Shown here in pieces: positions 25,527-33,693 of a stretch of 41,270 nt of DNA (position 1 is the stretch's first letter; every line of letters begins with the position of its first letter). Under the pieces are notes generated by a model, which was not told the origin of the DNA, searched no databases, and saw nothing but the letters and a program-made list of their open reading frames with translations. The stretch is taken from NCBI GenBank assembly GCA_003138365.1, contig PLFY01000042.1, forward strand, positions 1-41,270, in the 5' to 3' direction. A program made the position numbers and the translations under genes. The stretch comes from Acidobacteriaceae bacterium (GTDB lineage Bacteria > Acidobacteriota > Terriglobia > Terriglobales > Acidobacteriaceae).

Positions 25527-26014
25527 CCAGTGCCGCACCCGTCGCCCCCAAGGGTCCACCCGAGGCTGTCCGCATCCACCAGTTCACCACCACGAGCGGC
25601 GCGGACACGGTCGAGGTGGGCCGCAAGTTGGTTCGTTTGCTCCAGCCGCCGCAATTCCTCATCCTGCGCGGCGACCTCGGCACCGGCAAAACCACGCTGG
25701 TCAAGGGCATTGCCCAGGCCCTCGACGCCGCCGAGCCTGACGAAGTAACCAGCCCCACCTTCACTCTGATCCACGAGTACGACGGCACCCGCGAAGGCAA
25801 GCCCGTGAAGCTCTTTCACCTGGACGTCTATCGTCTCGAAGGCGAGCGCCAACTCGAGACCCTGGGCATCGACGAGTTACTCACTCCCGACGCATTGGTC
25901 CTGGTCGAGTGGGGCGAAAAGTTCAAGAGCATCCGCAAAAAATCCACAGGTGAGATAGCCATCTCCTCCGCCGGCGGCGACGCCCGCAAAATCACTGTGA
26001 CGCTGAAAGAATAA
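25523..26014 (+). CDS. tsaE: tRNA threonylcarbamoyladenosine biosynthesis ATPase TsaE
   Basis: A 163-residue ATPase that resets the TsaBD complex during t6A modification of ANN-decoding tRNAs. The Walker A motif RGDLGTGKTT is at about residues 49-58. The family block EVTSPTFTLIHEYDG follows, then LFHLDVYRL and VLVEWGEKF. An N-terminal extension of about 15 residues is Pro/Ala-rich. Translation is coupled to nnr by the ATGA overlap. TsaB, a partner, is encoded 14 kb downstream. Confidence 0.92.
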   Translation: MTSAAPVAPKGPPEAVRIHQFTTTSGADTVEVGRKLVRLLQPPQFLILRGDLGTGKTTLVKGIAQALDAAEPDEVTSPTFTLIHEYDGTREGKPVKLFHLDVYRLEGERQLETLGIDELLTPDALVLVEWGEKFKSIRKKSTGEIAISSAGGDARKITVTLKE

Positions 26015-26034
26015 CTGTACGGCCATGAGAGGCC

Positions 26035-26071
26035 GGGTGCCCCATCCATCGCGCTTTCTGCGATGGGTGGG
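26035..26071. repeat. GTGCCCCA-hairpin dispersed repeat, probable bidirectional terminator
   Basis: GGGTGCCCCATC leads into a 12-bp inverted repeat: arm CCCATCCATCGC at 26041-26052, loop GCTTTCT, arm GCGATGGGTGGG at 26060-26071, with a single G-T wobble. It lies between the convergent tsaE and fabI genes, where a bidirectional terminator is needed. It belongs to the same family as the elements at 8371 and 20736. Confidence 0.65.
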
Positions 26072-26112
26072 TGAGCAACGCCACCAGTTCCCGCCGCCGA
26101 AGGCAGACTAGA

Positions 26113-26140
26113 CCTGTTCCCTGTTCCCTGTTCCCTGAAC
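26113..26140. repeat. Tandem 7-bp repeat CCTGTTC
   Basis: Three exact copies of CCTGTTC (26113-26133) are followed by a variant copy CCTGAAC, ending one base before the fabI stop codon. The repeat may form by slippage and could vary between strains. No coding effect is expected because it lies just outside fabI. Confidence 0.7.
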
Positions 26141-26908
26141 TTAGTACCCCATCACGTTATACCCGCAATCCACATACAGCGTTTCGCCGGTCACGGCGCT
26201 TGCCAGGTCGCTGGCCAGAAACAACGCTGCGCCGCCGACCTCCAACTGGTCCACGTTGCGATGCAGCGGTGCGCGGTCGGAGTGGGCCTTCATCATCTCG
26301 CCCAGTGCTCCCACGCCGCGAGCGGCCAGCGTCTTGATCGGCCCGGCGGAGATGGCGTTCACGCGGATGTTTTTTGAGCCGAGGTCATAGGCCAGATAGC
26401 GCACCGTGCATTCGAGTGCCGCCTTGGCCACGGCCATCACGTTGTAGTTGGGCACAACCTTTTCCGCGGCGTAAAAGCTGAGCGTCATGATGCTGCCGCC
26501 CTCGGGCATCAAAGGCGCGGCGGCCCGCGAGACCGCGATGAGCGAGTAGACGCTCACGTCGAGAGCGATGCGGAAGCCCTCGCGGCTGGTATTGGTGAAC
26601 GCGCCGCGCAGATCTTCTGCCGGCGCAAAAGCCACGGCATGAACAAGGATTTCAACCGTTCCAAACTTCTGCTTGAAGGCGGCGAAGAGCGTCTCGATCT
26701 CCGCGTCGTTTGACACGTCGCACTGGAAGCCGCTGGCTCCGGGCAACTCGTCGATGAGGCTCTGGGCCTCAAGCTTCATGCGTTCGTTCTGGTAACAGAT
26801 GGCCAGGGTGGCGCCGGCCTCGTGCAGTTTTTGGGCGATTCCCCAGGCAATGGAACGCTTGTTGGCCAGCCCGAAGACCACGGCCGTCTTACCCGCCAAA
26901 TTGATCAT
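26141..26908 (-). CDS. fabI: Enoyl-[acyl-carrier-protein] reductase FabI
   Basis: A 255-residue short-chain dehydrogenase that catalyses the last step of each fatty-acid elongation cycle with NADH. The cofactor site is GLANKRSIAWGIA (about residues 13-25). The catalytic pair is Tyr155 and Lys162 in NYNVMAVAKAALE, with the usual Tyr-x6-Lys spacing. At the upstream position where E. coli has Tyr146, this protein has Phe145 followed by Tyr146. It is convergent with tsaE and separated from murI upstream by about 130 bases of repetitive sequence. Confidence 0.95.
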   Translation of the reverse strand: MINLAGKTAVVFGLANKRSIAWGIAQKLHEAGATLAICYQNERMKLEAQSLIDELPGASGFQCDVSNDAEIETLFAAFKQKFGTVEILVHAVAFAPAEDLRGAFTNTSREGFRIALDVSVYSLIAVSRAAAPLMPEGGSIMTLSFYAAEKVVPNYNVMAVAKAALECTVRYLAYDLGSKNIRVNAISAGPIKTLAARGVGALGEMMKAHSDRAPLHRNVDQLEVGGAALFLASDLASAVTGETLYVDCGYNVMGY

Positions 26909-26940
26909 GCTTACTCGCTTCCTCCAGGGTCCCTTTTACG

Positions 26941-27002
26941 GGCTTGATCCAGGCTTGATCCAGAATTGCTCCAGGATCGAACAGGATTGAACAGAATTGC
27001 TT
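26941..27002. repeat. Short direct repeats upstream of fabI
   Basis: GGCTTGATCCA is repeated in tandem at 26941-26951 and 26952-26962. CAGAATTGCT occurs at 26961-26970 and again at 26991-27000. The repeats fill the fabI-murI gap, which is also the fabI promoter region on the minus strand. An effect on expression is possible, and the cause may simply be replication slippage. Confidence 0.55.
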
Positions 27003-27035
27003 CAGGGGATGCCGGACCCACCGTTTCTTAGAATA

Positions 27036-27863
27036 TCAGCCGCCGAGGTCCACAAGCTCGACTTTGCCCACGGGCCGATCCAAAAAGCGCGAGCCGAGGC
27101 GCTCGAACTTCTCAACAGAGTCGGTCGCGAAGCATCGCAGGACGCCGTTCCGAGCCTCCTGGCCGGCCGTGCGCTCGAGCGCGATGCCGCCGCCGAATTG
27201 GCGCACTGCTGCCTCCGCCGCCGCTTCCGCGGAGTCGATGACCCGCATCCCGGCCGGAACAGCCCGCTCAATCAGCGGTCGCAGCAGCGGGTAATGCGTG
27301 CAGCCCAGCACCAGAGTGTCCGGGTTGAGCCCCAGGGCCGCGGCCTCGGCATTCAGTTCATTGAGATAGATCCGGATCACTTCCGCGGTCACCGGTTGAT
27401 CGGTCCAGCCTTCCTCCACCAGCGGCACCAGCAGCGGACAAGCTTTTTCCAAGGCGCGCAATCCCTGTGCGCGGCAGGCGGCTGCGTAGGCGTGGCTCTG
27501 CACGGTAGCATCCGTCGCAATCACCAGCACGTCCCCGCTCCGCGAGGCGGCGCGCGCCGCGGAAGCGCCGGGCTCGATCACGCCCAGCACCGGGACCGTC
27601 ACAGCATCCTGAATGGCGTCCAGAGCCAGCGCGCTGGCCGTATTGCAGGCAATCACCAGGAACTCGGCGCCCTGCTCGCGCACCAGAAATTGCGCGCTTT
27701 GCGCGGCATACCGGGCAATCGTGCGGCGGGATTTGGAGCCGTACGGCAGCCGCGCCGTATCGCCGAGAAATGCGAATCGAACCTGCGGCAGCCGGGCCGC
27801 CAGCGCGCGAAGCACCGTCAGCCCGCCAAACCCGGAATCGAAAACGCCAATGGTTGGAGTCAT
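27036..27863 (-). CDS. murI: Glutamate racemase MurI
   Basis: A 275-residue enzyme that supplies D-glutamate for peptidoglycan. The N-terminal motif GVFDSGFGGLTVLRAL (residues 6-21) holds the first catalytic acid. LPYGSKS follows at about 39-45. The two catalytic cysteines are Cys73 in VIACNTASA and Cys188 in LGCTHYPLL. Length and motifs match the family. The upstream neighbour on the same strand, five bases away, is an accessory gene, so murI may be partly transcribed from that cassette. Confidence 0.95.
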   Translation of the reverse strand: MTPTIGVFDSGFGGLTVLRALAARLPQVRFAFLGDTARLPYGSKSRRTIARYAAQSAQFLVREQGAEFLVIACNTASALALDAIQDAVTVPVLGVIEPGASAARAASRSGDVLVIATDATVQSHAYAAACRAQGLRALEKACPLLVPLVEEGWTDQPVTAEVIRIYLNELNAEAAALGLNPDTLVLGCTHYPLLRPLIERAVPAGMRVIDSAEAAAEAAVRQFGGGIALERTAGQEARNGVLRCFATDSVEKFERLGSRFLDRPVGKVELVDLGG

Positions 27864-27868
27864 GGATG

Positions 27869-28492
27869 TTAGACCGCAGATTTAGTGGGCGGGAAGAAAA
27901 AAGTGGTTAGACTCGAGGACAACCGGCACAATTCCATGAAGACGCTTCTGTCATAAGAATTGCGTGTTCCGGTTCTCACGAAAATCGAATTGAGCGCGCT
28001 ATCGACAAGGCCATAGACCGTTAGCATTTGCGGCACGGACGGCATCGGGTCGCGCCAAAAAGCATTAGAAAGTTCACGGAGAACGCCTTCCGGTGTGCCG
28101 TTGTGAATGTAGGCATCGGTTCCGTTCAGATCGCTGGCCGATCTTTGGATTCGATAGGACTCCGACTCCCAAACGAACCAATCGTGGCGGCTGGGGTGAA
28201 GATTAGCCCAAGTAATTGTCATGCCTAATTCCAGCGGCATGTTGAATCTTGGCACGGCCGTTGGCGCAACGCTCATTTCTACCCTGGAAAGATCGTGGAT
28301 GGAATAGCGGCAACTCTGGATGAGCTGAATGATTCTGTCCAGCCTGCGCCCTCCGCCTGGAATTTCCGAGGCAAGATGAGGAACCAGACCCAGTTGAAAG
28401 AGCCCAACGATGTAAGCAATGTAGAGGTCCTGAAATTCTTCATCGTAGGGGACATTCAGGAAAACGCCCTTTGGGTCAGGCAGCGGAGGCAC
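27869..28492 (-). CDS. Unknown protein with TIR/nucleoside-deoxyribosyltransferase-like motifs
   Basis: A 207-residue protein starting at GTG, with GAGG about eight bases upstream. Conserved-looking blocks are VFLNVPYDEEF (residues 10-20), SCRYSIHDLSRVE (60-72) and PRFNMPLELGM (81-91). An early strand with a polar end, an internal helix, and a Glu in a PLELG motif (Glu88) resembles the TIR / nucleoside 2-deoxyribosyltransferase fold, where that Glu attacks the ribose. The C-terminal 100 residues are unassigned. It overlaps a 65-residue upstream gene by 17 bases. A nucleotide-cleaving toxin or defence effector is an inference. Confidence 0.65.
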   Translation of the reverse strand: MPPLPDPKGVFLNVPYDEEFQDLYIAYIVGLFQLGLVPHLASEIPGGGRRLDRIIQLIQSCRYSIHDLSRVEMSVAPTAVPRFNMPLELGMTITWANLHPSRHDWFVWESESYRIQRSASDLNGTDAYIHNGTPEGVLRELSNAFWRDPMPSVPQMLTVYGLVDSALNSIFVRTGTRNSYDRSVFMELCRLSSSLTTFFFPPTKSAV

Positions 28493-28673
28493 GCTTGCGC
28501 CTCTTTTCCGGTTCGATGGAGTTCACAGACTCTTCTTCCCGATGGGAAAGTTGGGCCTTGAACTCGTCCACAAGTGCCTGTATCGCTCTCTCGCTAGCCT
28601 TGGAGATAGGGAAGAGCTTCTCCATCTCCTCAAGAGTGGGCCAGGGAGCCGTGATGTGAATGGGCTTGCGCAT
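28476..28673 (-). CDS. Small partner protein, HITAPWPT type
   Basis: A 65-residue protein with HITAPWPTLEEMEKLFPISKASERAI at residues 6-31, then an acidic and basic helical tail ending in KRRKRASAA. GGAG lies eight bases before the ATG. The first part looks like a short helix-turn-helix or binding module and the basic tail could contact nucleic acid. The 17-base overlap with the following gene points to tight stoichiometric coupling, as in antitoxin-toxin pairs. No family name is known to me. Confidence 0.6.
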   Translation of the reverse strand: MRKPIHITAPWPTLEEMEKLFPISKASERAIQALVDEFKAQLSHREEESVNSIEPEKRRKRASAA

Positions 28674-28736
28674 GGCTACTGCTCCATCTTACTGCGAATT
28701 CGGCGAAATGGAAACAGCTCTGGCGAGGTGCAGCGA

Positions 28737-29408
28737 TTACGGGTGCGGGACCACCTCAGTCGCCAGATACGTCCGCGTCAAATCCGCGTGGCCGGCGAGG
28801 GTTGCGCGCGGCTGTCCATCCACCAGAAACCGAACCTCCGTGACGCGGGGCAGGTTGGCGTGCAGGGTTCCGCAGATCGACGTCACCGTAAGCATCTCGG
28901 TCAAAATGCCCGAGGGATGGCTGGCGACGAACGCACCAGTCAGGTTGACCACGGCGAGTTCGGGGCCCATCTGCATCGGGTCCTTTGATTGGGAACCTCG
29001 GCCCCCTGGACTAGCCCCGCTCTGACTGCCCCTGCCGTACCCATCCTGGGCCGGCAACAGAAAGACCTGCGCAATCGAGCTGGCGCCGCCGGGAACCGGG
29101 TGCGCGGCATCGGCAGCGGCGTACATATCTAGCAATTTACCCAGCACGGCGCGTGCCCGTGCGCCTGGGTCCTGGGGCAACGGCAGCGATTGCGCCTGGG
29201 CCAGCAATGTGCCGTCCGCGTCGCTGGCCAACAGGATCGTAGCCTGTTCAGACGGCGCCACCTCCGGAGCCTGCGTGGGCGCGGAGTCCTGGCCGGAGAG
29301 CAAACGCTGGTGCGCACGCTCGCGCAACTGCCATAGCGCCACGCCCATGCCTACTGAAGCCACCAGCAGCACGGTAAACAGGATGGTCTGGTAGCGGGGA
29401 ATCCTCAC
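28737..29408 (-). CDS. GerMN domain membrane-anchored protein
   Basis: A 223-residue protein starting at GTG 29408, which overlaps the amidase stop as GTGA. An N-terminal membrane helix (about residues 8-27) is followed by a linker. The GerMN domain contains ATILLASDADGTLLAQAQSLPL, RARAVLGKLLDMY, and LAVVNLTGAFVASHPSG...LTVTSICGTLHANLPRVTEVRFLVDGQ. GerMN was first described in spore germination proteins, but it also occurs in non-sporulating bacteria, often near cell-wall hydrolases. A glycine/serine-rich insertion lies in the middle of the domain. The amidase neighbour suggests a joint role in peptidoglycan remodelling. Confidence 0.8.
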   Translation of the reverse strand: MRIPRYQTILFTVLLVASVGMGVALWQLRERAHQRLLSGQDSAPTQAPEVAPSEQATILLASDADGTLLAQAQSLPLPQDPGARARAVLGKLLDMYAAADAAHPVPGGASSIAQVFLLPAQDGYGRGSQSGASPGGRGSQSKDPMQMGPELAVVNLTGAFVASHPSGILTEMLTVTSICGTLHANLPRVTEVRFLVDGQPRATLAGHADLTRTYLATEVVPHP

Positions 29409-30163
29409 GGCTGATGAGCCTCCGTCGTGCGCCAGGCATCTGTACGCCATTCCAGCAGCGCCGCCGCCAGCGTCTCGGCCACACGTGCCTGGTAGCCCGG
29501 ATCGTCCAGTTCTGCAATCGGCTTCTTGCCGGCGTCGCGTTCCGGCGCAATCTCCACGGCCACTGCCGGGCAGGTCATGCTATCCACCGCGGGCAGCGAG
29601 GTGCGGCCCAGGGTCACGGTCATGCCGGCCTGCAGCAGCGCGCTGTTCAGCGTTCCGGCAAGCGCCAGGCTGCGCGTCACCCAGGCGGCCTGTGCGGTCT
29701 TCCACGGGGCAAAGCGCGCCGGCTGAACCGGCGCCATCGAGGAGACAAACAGGTGAACCCCGGAGCCGCTTTCCGATCCGTGCAGGCTCAGGCAGGCCTG
29801 TGCGTTGGCGTGGTTGGCTATCTCCGCCCGGCGATTCAAATCCACAGTCGCGTCCGATTCCCGGGTGGTCGTCACTTGAATGCCGCGCGCCGCCAGCAGC
29901 GAACGCAACCTTACGCTGAGAGCAAGCGTGAAGGCCTTTTCCGCCTGCCCGTTGCCGAGCCGCCCTCCTGCATCGTCGCCGCCGTGGGCCGCATCCAGCA
30001 CCACCACAAACCGGCCCGCCGGAGCCGCCGAGACGGGCGGGGCCTGCGCTGCTGCAAGTTGCGATACTGTCATGCACGCCGTCAGAACCCAAATGCATGG
30101 GCTGGGCCGTAAAGCCTGGTTAATGGCTGCGAAAATAGACCGAATTTCGAGCCTTGCCGACAA
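29405..30163 (-). CDS. N-acetylmuramoyl-L-alanine amidase (Amidase_3)
   Basis: A zinc amidase of about 252 residues that cleaves the stem peptide from the glycan. RFVVVLDAAHGGDDAG gives the first zinc His, the Glu is in QAEKAFTLALSVRLRSLL, and ACLSLHGSES gives the second His. Late in the chain AVAVEIAPE supplies the catalytic Glu. No ATG precedes the signal-like segment. A TTG at 30163 with TGAGG upstream gives a product with a hydrophobic export signal (CIWVLTACMTVSQLAAAQA), so this start is used provisionally. It is translationally coupled to the GerMN gene. Confidence 0.8.
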   Translation of the reverse strand: MSARLEIRSIFAAINQALRPSPCIWVLTACMTVSQLAAAQAPPVSAAPAGRFVVVLDAAHGGDDAGGRLGNGQAEKAFTLALSVRLRSLLAARGIQVTTTRESDATVDLNRRAEIANHANAQACLSLHGSESGSGVHLFVSSMAPVQPARFAPWKTAQAAWVTRSLALAGTLNSALLQAGMTVTLGRTSLPAVDSMTCPAVAVEIAPERDAGKKPIAELDDPGYQARVAETLAAALLEWRTDAWRTTEAHQP

Positions 30164-30172
30164 ATAGCGAAC

Positions 30173-30191
30173 CTCAGGGGCTAAAACCCCG
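30173..30191. repeat. Dispersed repeat CTCAGGGGCTAAAACCCCG
   Basis: This 19-base sequence just upstream of the amidase gene contains the palindrome GGGGCTAAAACCCC. A reverse-oriented near copy, CGCGGGCTTTAGCCCCTGAG, is at 38074-38093. Such elements are REP-like and may be genome-wide. Confidence 0.55.
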
Positions 30192-30233
30192 CCATACCAG
30201 CGGCGCTCTTTCAATGCAGTCAAATCCCCGCTC

Positions 30234-30560
30234 CTACAGCGACCACACCGCGTGCTCCTGGATTGCTGCGTGCATTGCATCTGGAGCGAGGTCCAATTCA
30301 CCGGGCCACGATACGGCGCCGTAATCAAGCCTGACCTGCGCAAACAGCGACGGGTCGGCAAGCGCCGCGAATACCCCAGCCTTTGGCGAACGCACCATAC
30401 GAGACAGATCGACCATCCCCGTGAGGCCATCGGCAAATGCAACCCGCAGCCGGAACCCCGGAAGAGCTTCGACTTCGGTCACCCGCCACGGCGAGCGAGG
30501 CGCGACCTCAAAAGCTAAGGTAGTTGGGGAATGTTCGTTGGCGATTGTTTCTGTGCGCAT
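30234..30560 (-). CDS. DUF2442 domain protein
   Basis: A 108-residue protein whose core PWRVTEVEALPGFRLRVAFADGLTGMVDLSRMV (about residues 24-56) and VFAALADPSLFAQVRLDYGAVSWPGELDLAPDAM fit DUF2442. This family is usually found beside DUF4160 or toxin-like genes, and has been suspected of antitoxin function. It begins 24 bases after the vapD gene on the same strand. A second, diverged DUF2442 is at 36787. The ribosome site is weak, so translation may depend on vapD. Confidence 0.8.
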   Translation of the reverse strand: MRTETIANEHSPTTLAFEVAPRSPWRVTEVEALPGFRLRVAFADGLTGMVDLSRMVRSPKAGVFAALADPSLFAQVRLDYGAVSWPGELDLAPDAMHAAIQEHAVWSL

Positions 30561-30584
30561 AGGCTCGGAACCTACGATGGCCAG

Positions 30585-30947
30585 CTAGAGTGCAGGGGCA
30601 AGGTCGTTGAGTTCCTCGATGCGGAGCATTCGTATATCACGGACACAGATCTTGAACCAGGGGTAAGTATTGCTCACGTCCTGAGCAGCTAATACGCACT
30701 TGACCGCGTTCATTTCCGCATCCCCGAAATAAACACTACCTTGCTGCCAATTGAACCCCCAGGGCTCAAGCGTCTTTCTGATATCCCCGTAAGCGTTCGT
30801 GTAAGAAGCATTCGGGTACACGTTTTGCAATTGTGCGGTATCGAGGTCAAACGCGATAGCGTACATTCGAATTCTCCCGGTTGGAAGCTCGCTAAGATCG
30901 CTCACGCGCAAATCAACTTGCGGTTCGTCCAGTAAAAGGCTACTCAT
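30585..30947 (-). CDS. vapD: VapD family protein (Cas2-like endoribonuclease)
   Basis: A 120-residue protein. MYAIAFDLDTAQLQNVYPNA, followed by YTNAYGDIRKTLEPWGFNWQQGSVYFGD and PWFKICVRDIRMLRIEELNDL, is the full VapD fold, related to Cas2 RNA nucleases. Two starts are possible. ATG 30947 with GGAGGGG upstream adds a 27-residue acidic N-terminal extension, and ATG 30866 with GGGAG upstream gives the normal 93-residue VapD. The extension may be autoinhibitory or an encoded regulatory segment. The DUF2442 gene follows on the same strand. Confidence 0.85.
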   Translation of the reverse strand: MSSLLLDEPQVDLRVSDLSELPTGRIRMYAIAFDLDTAQLQNVYPNASYTNAYGDIRKTLEPWGFNWQQGSVYFGDAEMNAVKCVLAAQDVSNTYPWFKICVRDIRMLRIEELNDLAPAL

Positions 30948-31031
30948 TTGCCCCTCCAAGAGCCACCACCGCTATCTTACCACTCCTCTTCTCCAGAGGC
31001 CGCTTCAGCTCAAATCTTTCAGTTTGCGCGC

Positions 31032-32369
31032 TTACTCCAGCGCATAGATCGTCAGGCCGCTGAGCAGCTTGGGGAAGAAGTCGGTGGACTTTTGCGGCAT
31101 CACGTCGCCGGCAAAGGCCACTTCCCGCAGTTGCTCCATGGAAACGGGGTTGGTGAGGAATGTGACGTCTGCTTCGCCGCGGCGGACCAGGTCCACCGCC
31201 TCGCCGGCGTCGCGCAGGTAGCGGATATTGGTCTGCTCACGAACCTTTTCCGCATCCAGGCCCAGCAGCCGGTCCAGCACGATCGAGTGCAAGTGACTCA
31301 GGTCGAGCTGCCGCTGACGCTCCGGCATCCCGGCCAGAGCCGCGGCTACGGCTTCCGGCTTCGACCGCAGCAGCAGAGCCCCGCCGCGTGTGACGGCCAC
31401 AAAAGCTGTCCCCGCCTGGCGCCCTAGCCATTCCATATAGTCGATAGCCGCGCCCAATTCCGACGCCTCCACCGTGAAAAACTCCTCGGCCGCCGTGGCA
31501 AACGCCTCAGCATCGAAAGACGGCAAGCTGTGCACCACGCGATGCGTGGGCAGAATCACCAGTCCGTCGGAATCCATATTGACAAAGCTCATCATCACGG
31601 CCGCTTCAGGGTAAGCCGGCTGCGGCAATTCGTTCACACTGTGGTGGACCTTCGCCCCGGAGCCGTCCGCGTGATCCGGCGCATGTTCTTTGCAATAGTT
31701 CAGCGCGGTCTCGTACCTGTGGTGCCCGTCCGCAATGATCAGCTTCTTGTCGGCCATCGCCGTGGTCAACAGCAGGATCGTCGCCGGATCGCTGACGCGC
31801 CAAAGCCGGTGCAGCACGCCGTATTCGTCCGTGACCTCGGCCTCGGCCGGCCCGTTGCCGTCGTAGAGAATCTTCTCCACGCTGCGGGCAGGGTCAGAGT
31901 AGAGCATGAAAATCTGCCCAAAATGCGCATGCGTCGCCTTCAGCAGGCTCAGCCGGTCGTTCTTGGGCTTGGACAGCGTCTGCTCGTGCCGGAAGACCAC
32001 CTGCTCGGCGTATTCGTGGAGCTTGCCCAGCGCTATAAACCCGCGCCGCTCCTTCACCACATCGGTGCCTGGAACCTTGAATCTTTGCGAGTAGGCAAAG
32101 ATGCAGGGATCCTTCTCCTGCACCAGAATGCCCTGCTCCCGCCAGGCGGCCAAATCCCGCGCCGCTCGCGTATAGACGCTTTCGCCGCGTTCGGTATCGA
32201 ACAGTTCAGGCAGTCCCAGGATGATGCGGACCAGGTTGTACGGGCTGCGCTGGTAATAGGCCTGCTGCATGGCCGGAGAAATCTTGTCATAGGGCTGGGT
32301 GACCACGTCATCCAGCCGAACCACTGTGGAATTGTAGCGCCAGGCGCGAAATGGATAAATGCGGGCCAT
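31032..32369 (-). CDS. DUF1015 family protein
   Basis: A 445-residue protein beginning MARIYPFRAWRYN, with the diagnostic RLDDVVTQPYDKISPAMQQAYY (about residues 18-39). The later block ADGHHRYETALNYC (about 212-225) is a strongly conserved DUF1015 motif, and HRVVHSLPSF follows. The family is widespread in soil bacteria and often linked to phosphoserine or amino-acid gene clusters, but no activity is established here. It diverges from the first VWA gene across 232 bases. A GGGGAG lies 14 bases before the ATG. Confidence 0.88.
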   Translation of the reverse strand: MARIYPFRAWRYNSTVVRLDDVVTQPYDKISPAMQQAYYQRSPYNLVRIILGLPELFDTERGESVYTRAARDLAAWREQGILVQEKDPCIFAYSQRFKVPGTDVVKERRGFIALGKLHEYAEQVVFRHEQTLSKPKNDRLSLLKATHAHFGQIFMLYSDPARSVEKILYDGNGPAEAEVTDEYGVLHRLWRVSDPATILLLTTAMADKKLIIADGHHRYETALNYCKEHAPDHADGSGAKVHHSVNELPQPAYPEAAVMMSFVNMDSDGLVILPTHRVVHSLPSFDAEAFATAAEEFFTVEASELGAAIDYMEWLGRQAGTAFVAVTRGGALLLRSKPEAVAAALAGMPERQRQLDLSHLHSIVLDRLLGLDAEKVREQTNIRYLRDAGEAVDLVRRGEADVTFLTNPVSMEQLREVAFAGDVMPQKSTDFFPKLLSGLTIYALE

Positions 32370-32601
32370 ACGGAAGGGCTTGCTCCCCGTCTAACAAAAT
32401 AGATTTACGCGAGGGGTTCCCTGCTCGCTCACGCCGGGATCCCATCGCGCTTGGTCTCGATTGTATCCCAGTTGCCACTGCGGCTTTATCCTTCCAGATA
32501 CCGGTACGTGGGAATTCATCGGGCCGGAACCGCTGCGCCGCTCTTGCGGCTGCCGTGCTAAACTCGCGTTCATTCTCTCGTTCCTTCTCTGGTGCTGCGC
32601 C

Positions 32602-33693
32602 ATGACCATGCTTCCTCTCCAGCGGACCTGCACAATCGGACACGGCAAGCTGCGGTTCCCTCGCCGCTGGCTGTGGATCTGCGGGTTGGCGACGGCCTTC
32701 TGTCTGGCGGGCGTCCATGCCCGAGCTCAAGACCAGGAGGACCCGCTCAACAAGGTGCATGTCACCCCACCAGCCACCTCCACCTCGGCAGCGGGAGCTC
32801 CCGCGGGGGCTGAAGCGCCCGCCGTCTCCGGCCCCAATGCGCTGAAGATCCGTCCCGGTGAGCGCATCCGCATGAACGTGGACATGGTCCTGGTACCGAT
32901 TACCATTACCGATCCCATGAACCGCCTGGTCACCGGCCTCGAACAGGAAGACTTCCAGGTATTTGAGAACAACAGCCAGCAGAAGATCAGCACCTTCGCC
33001 ACTGAAGACGCGCCGGTTTCCATCGGCATCATCTTCGACCTCTCCGGCTCCATGACCTCCAAGCTCATCCGCGCCCGCGAGTCCATCCTCCAGTTCATCA
33101 AGACCGCCAACCCCCAGGACGAGTTTTTTGTCATCGGCTTCAACGACCGCCCTGAGTTGATTGAAGACTTCACCAATTCCGTTGAGGACATTCAAGCTCG
33201 CCTGGCAACGGTGCGCAGCGGCCATCGCACCGCCCTGTTGGACGCCATCTACTTTGGCCTGGTCAAAATGAAGGACGCCCGCCATGAGCGCAAGGCCCTG
33301 CTCGTGGTCTCTGACGGAGGCGATAACCGCTCCCGCTACACCGAGGGCGAACTCCGCGCGCAGGTGCGGGAGTCTGACGTCGAAATGTATTCCATTGGCA
33401 TCTTCGATCCCTATGCCGCCACTCCCGAAGAGCGCACCGGGCCTCAACTGCTCAATGATTTGAGTGAGGAGACCGGCGGACGCCTCTTCCGCGTCGACGA
33501 TATCGCCGACATGGGCGACATTGCCGAGAAAATTTCCACCGAATTGCGCAACCAATATGTCATCGGCTACCGCCCCAAGGACCTGACCCGCGACGGCAAG
33601 TGGCGTAAAGTGAAGGTAAAGGTAAATCCTCCACAGGGCTTGCCTCCACTTACTGTCCATGCTCGCACCGGCTACTATGCGCCTTTGCAATAA
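32602..33693 (+). CDS. Secreted VWFA-related domain protein (first of tandem pair)
   Basis: A 363-residue protein from ATG 32602. The frame is open from 32461, but the earlier part is not protein-like. A basic N-region and hydrophobic signal (WLWICGLATAFCLAGVHARAQ) precede a disordered Pro/Ala linker. The acidobacterial VWFA-related domain follows: VDMVLVPITITDPMNRLVTGLEQEDFQVFENN, then SIGIIFDLSGSMTSKL with an intact DxSxS metal site (Asp146). The end RNQYVIGYRPKDLTRDGKWRKVKVKV...RTGYYAP is typical. It overlaps the next VWA gene by 17 bases. Confidence 0.88.
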   Translation: MTMLPLQRTCTIGHGKLRFPRRWLWICGLATAFCLAGVHARAQDQEDPLNKVHVTPPATSTSAAGAPAGAEAPAVSGPNALKIRPGERIRMNVDMVLVPITITDPMNRLVTGLEQEDFQVFENNSQQKISTFATEDAPVSIGIIFDLSGSMTSKLIRARESILQFIKTANPQDEFFVIGFNDRPELIEDFTNSVEDIQARLATVRSGHRTALLDAIYFGLVKMKDARHERKALLVVSDGGDNRSRYTEGELRAQVRESDVEMYSIGIFDPYAATPEERTGPQLLNDLSEETGGRLFRVDDIADMGDIAEKISTELRNQYVIGYRPKDLTRDGKWRKVKVKVNPPQGLPPLTVHARTGYYAPLQ

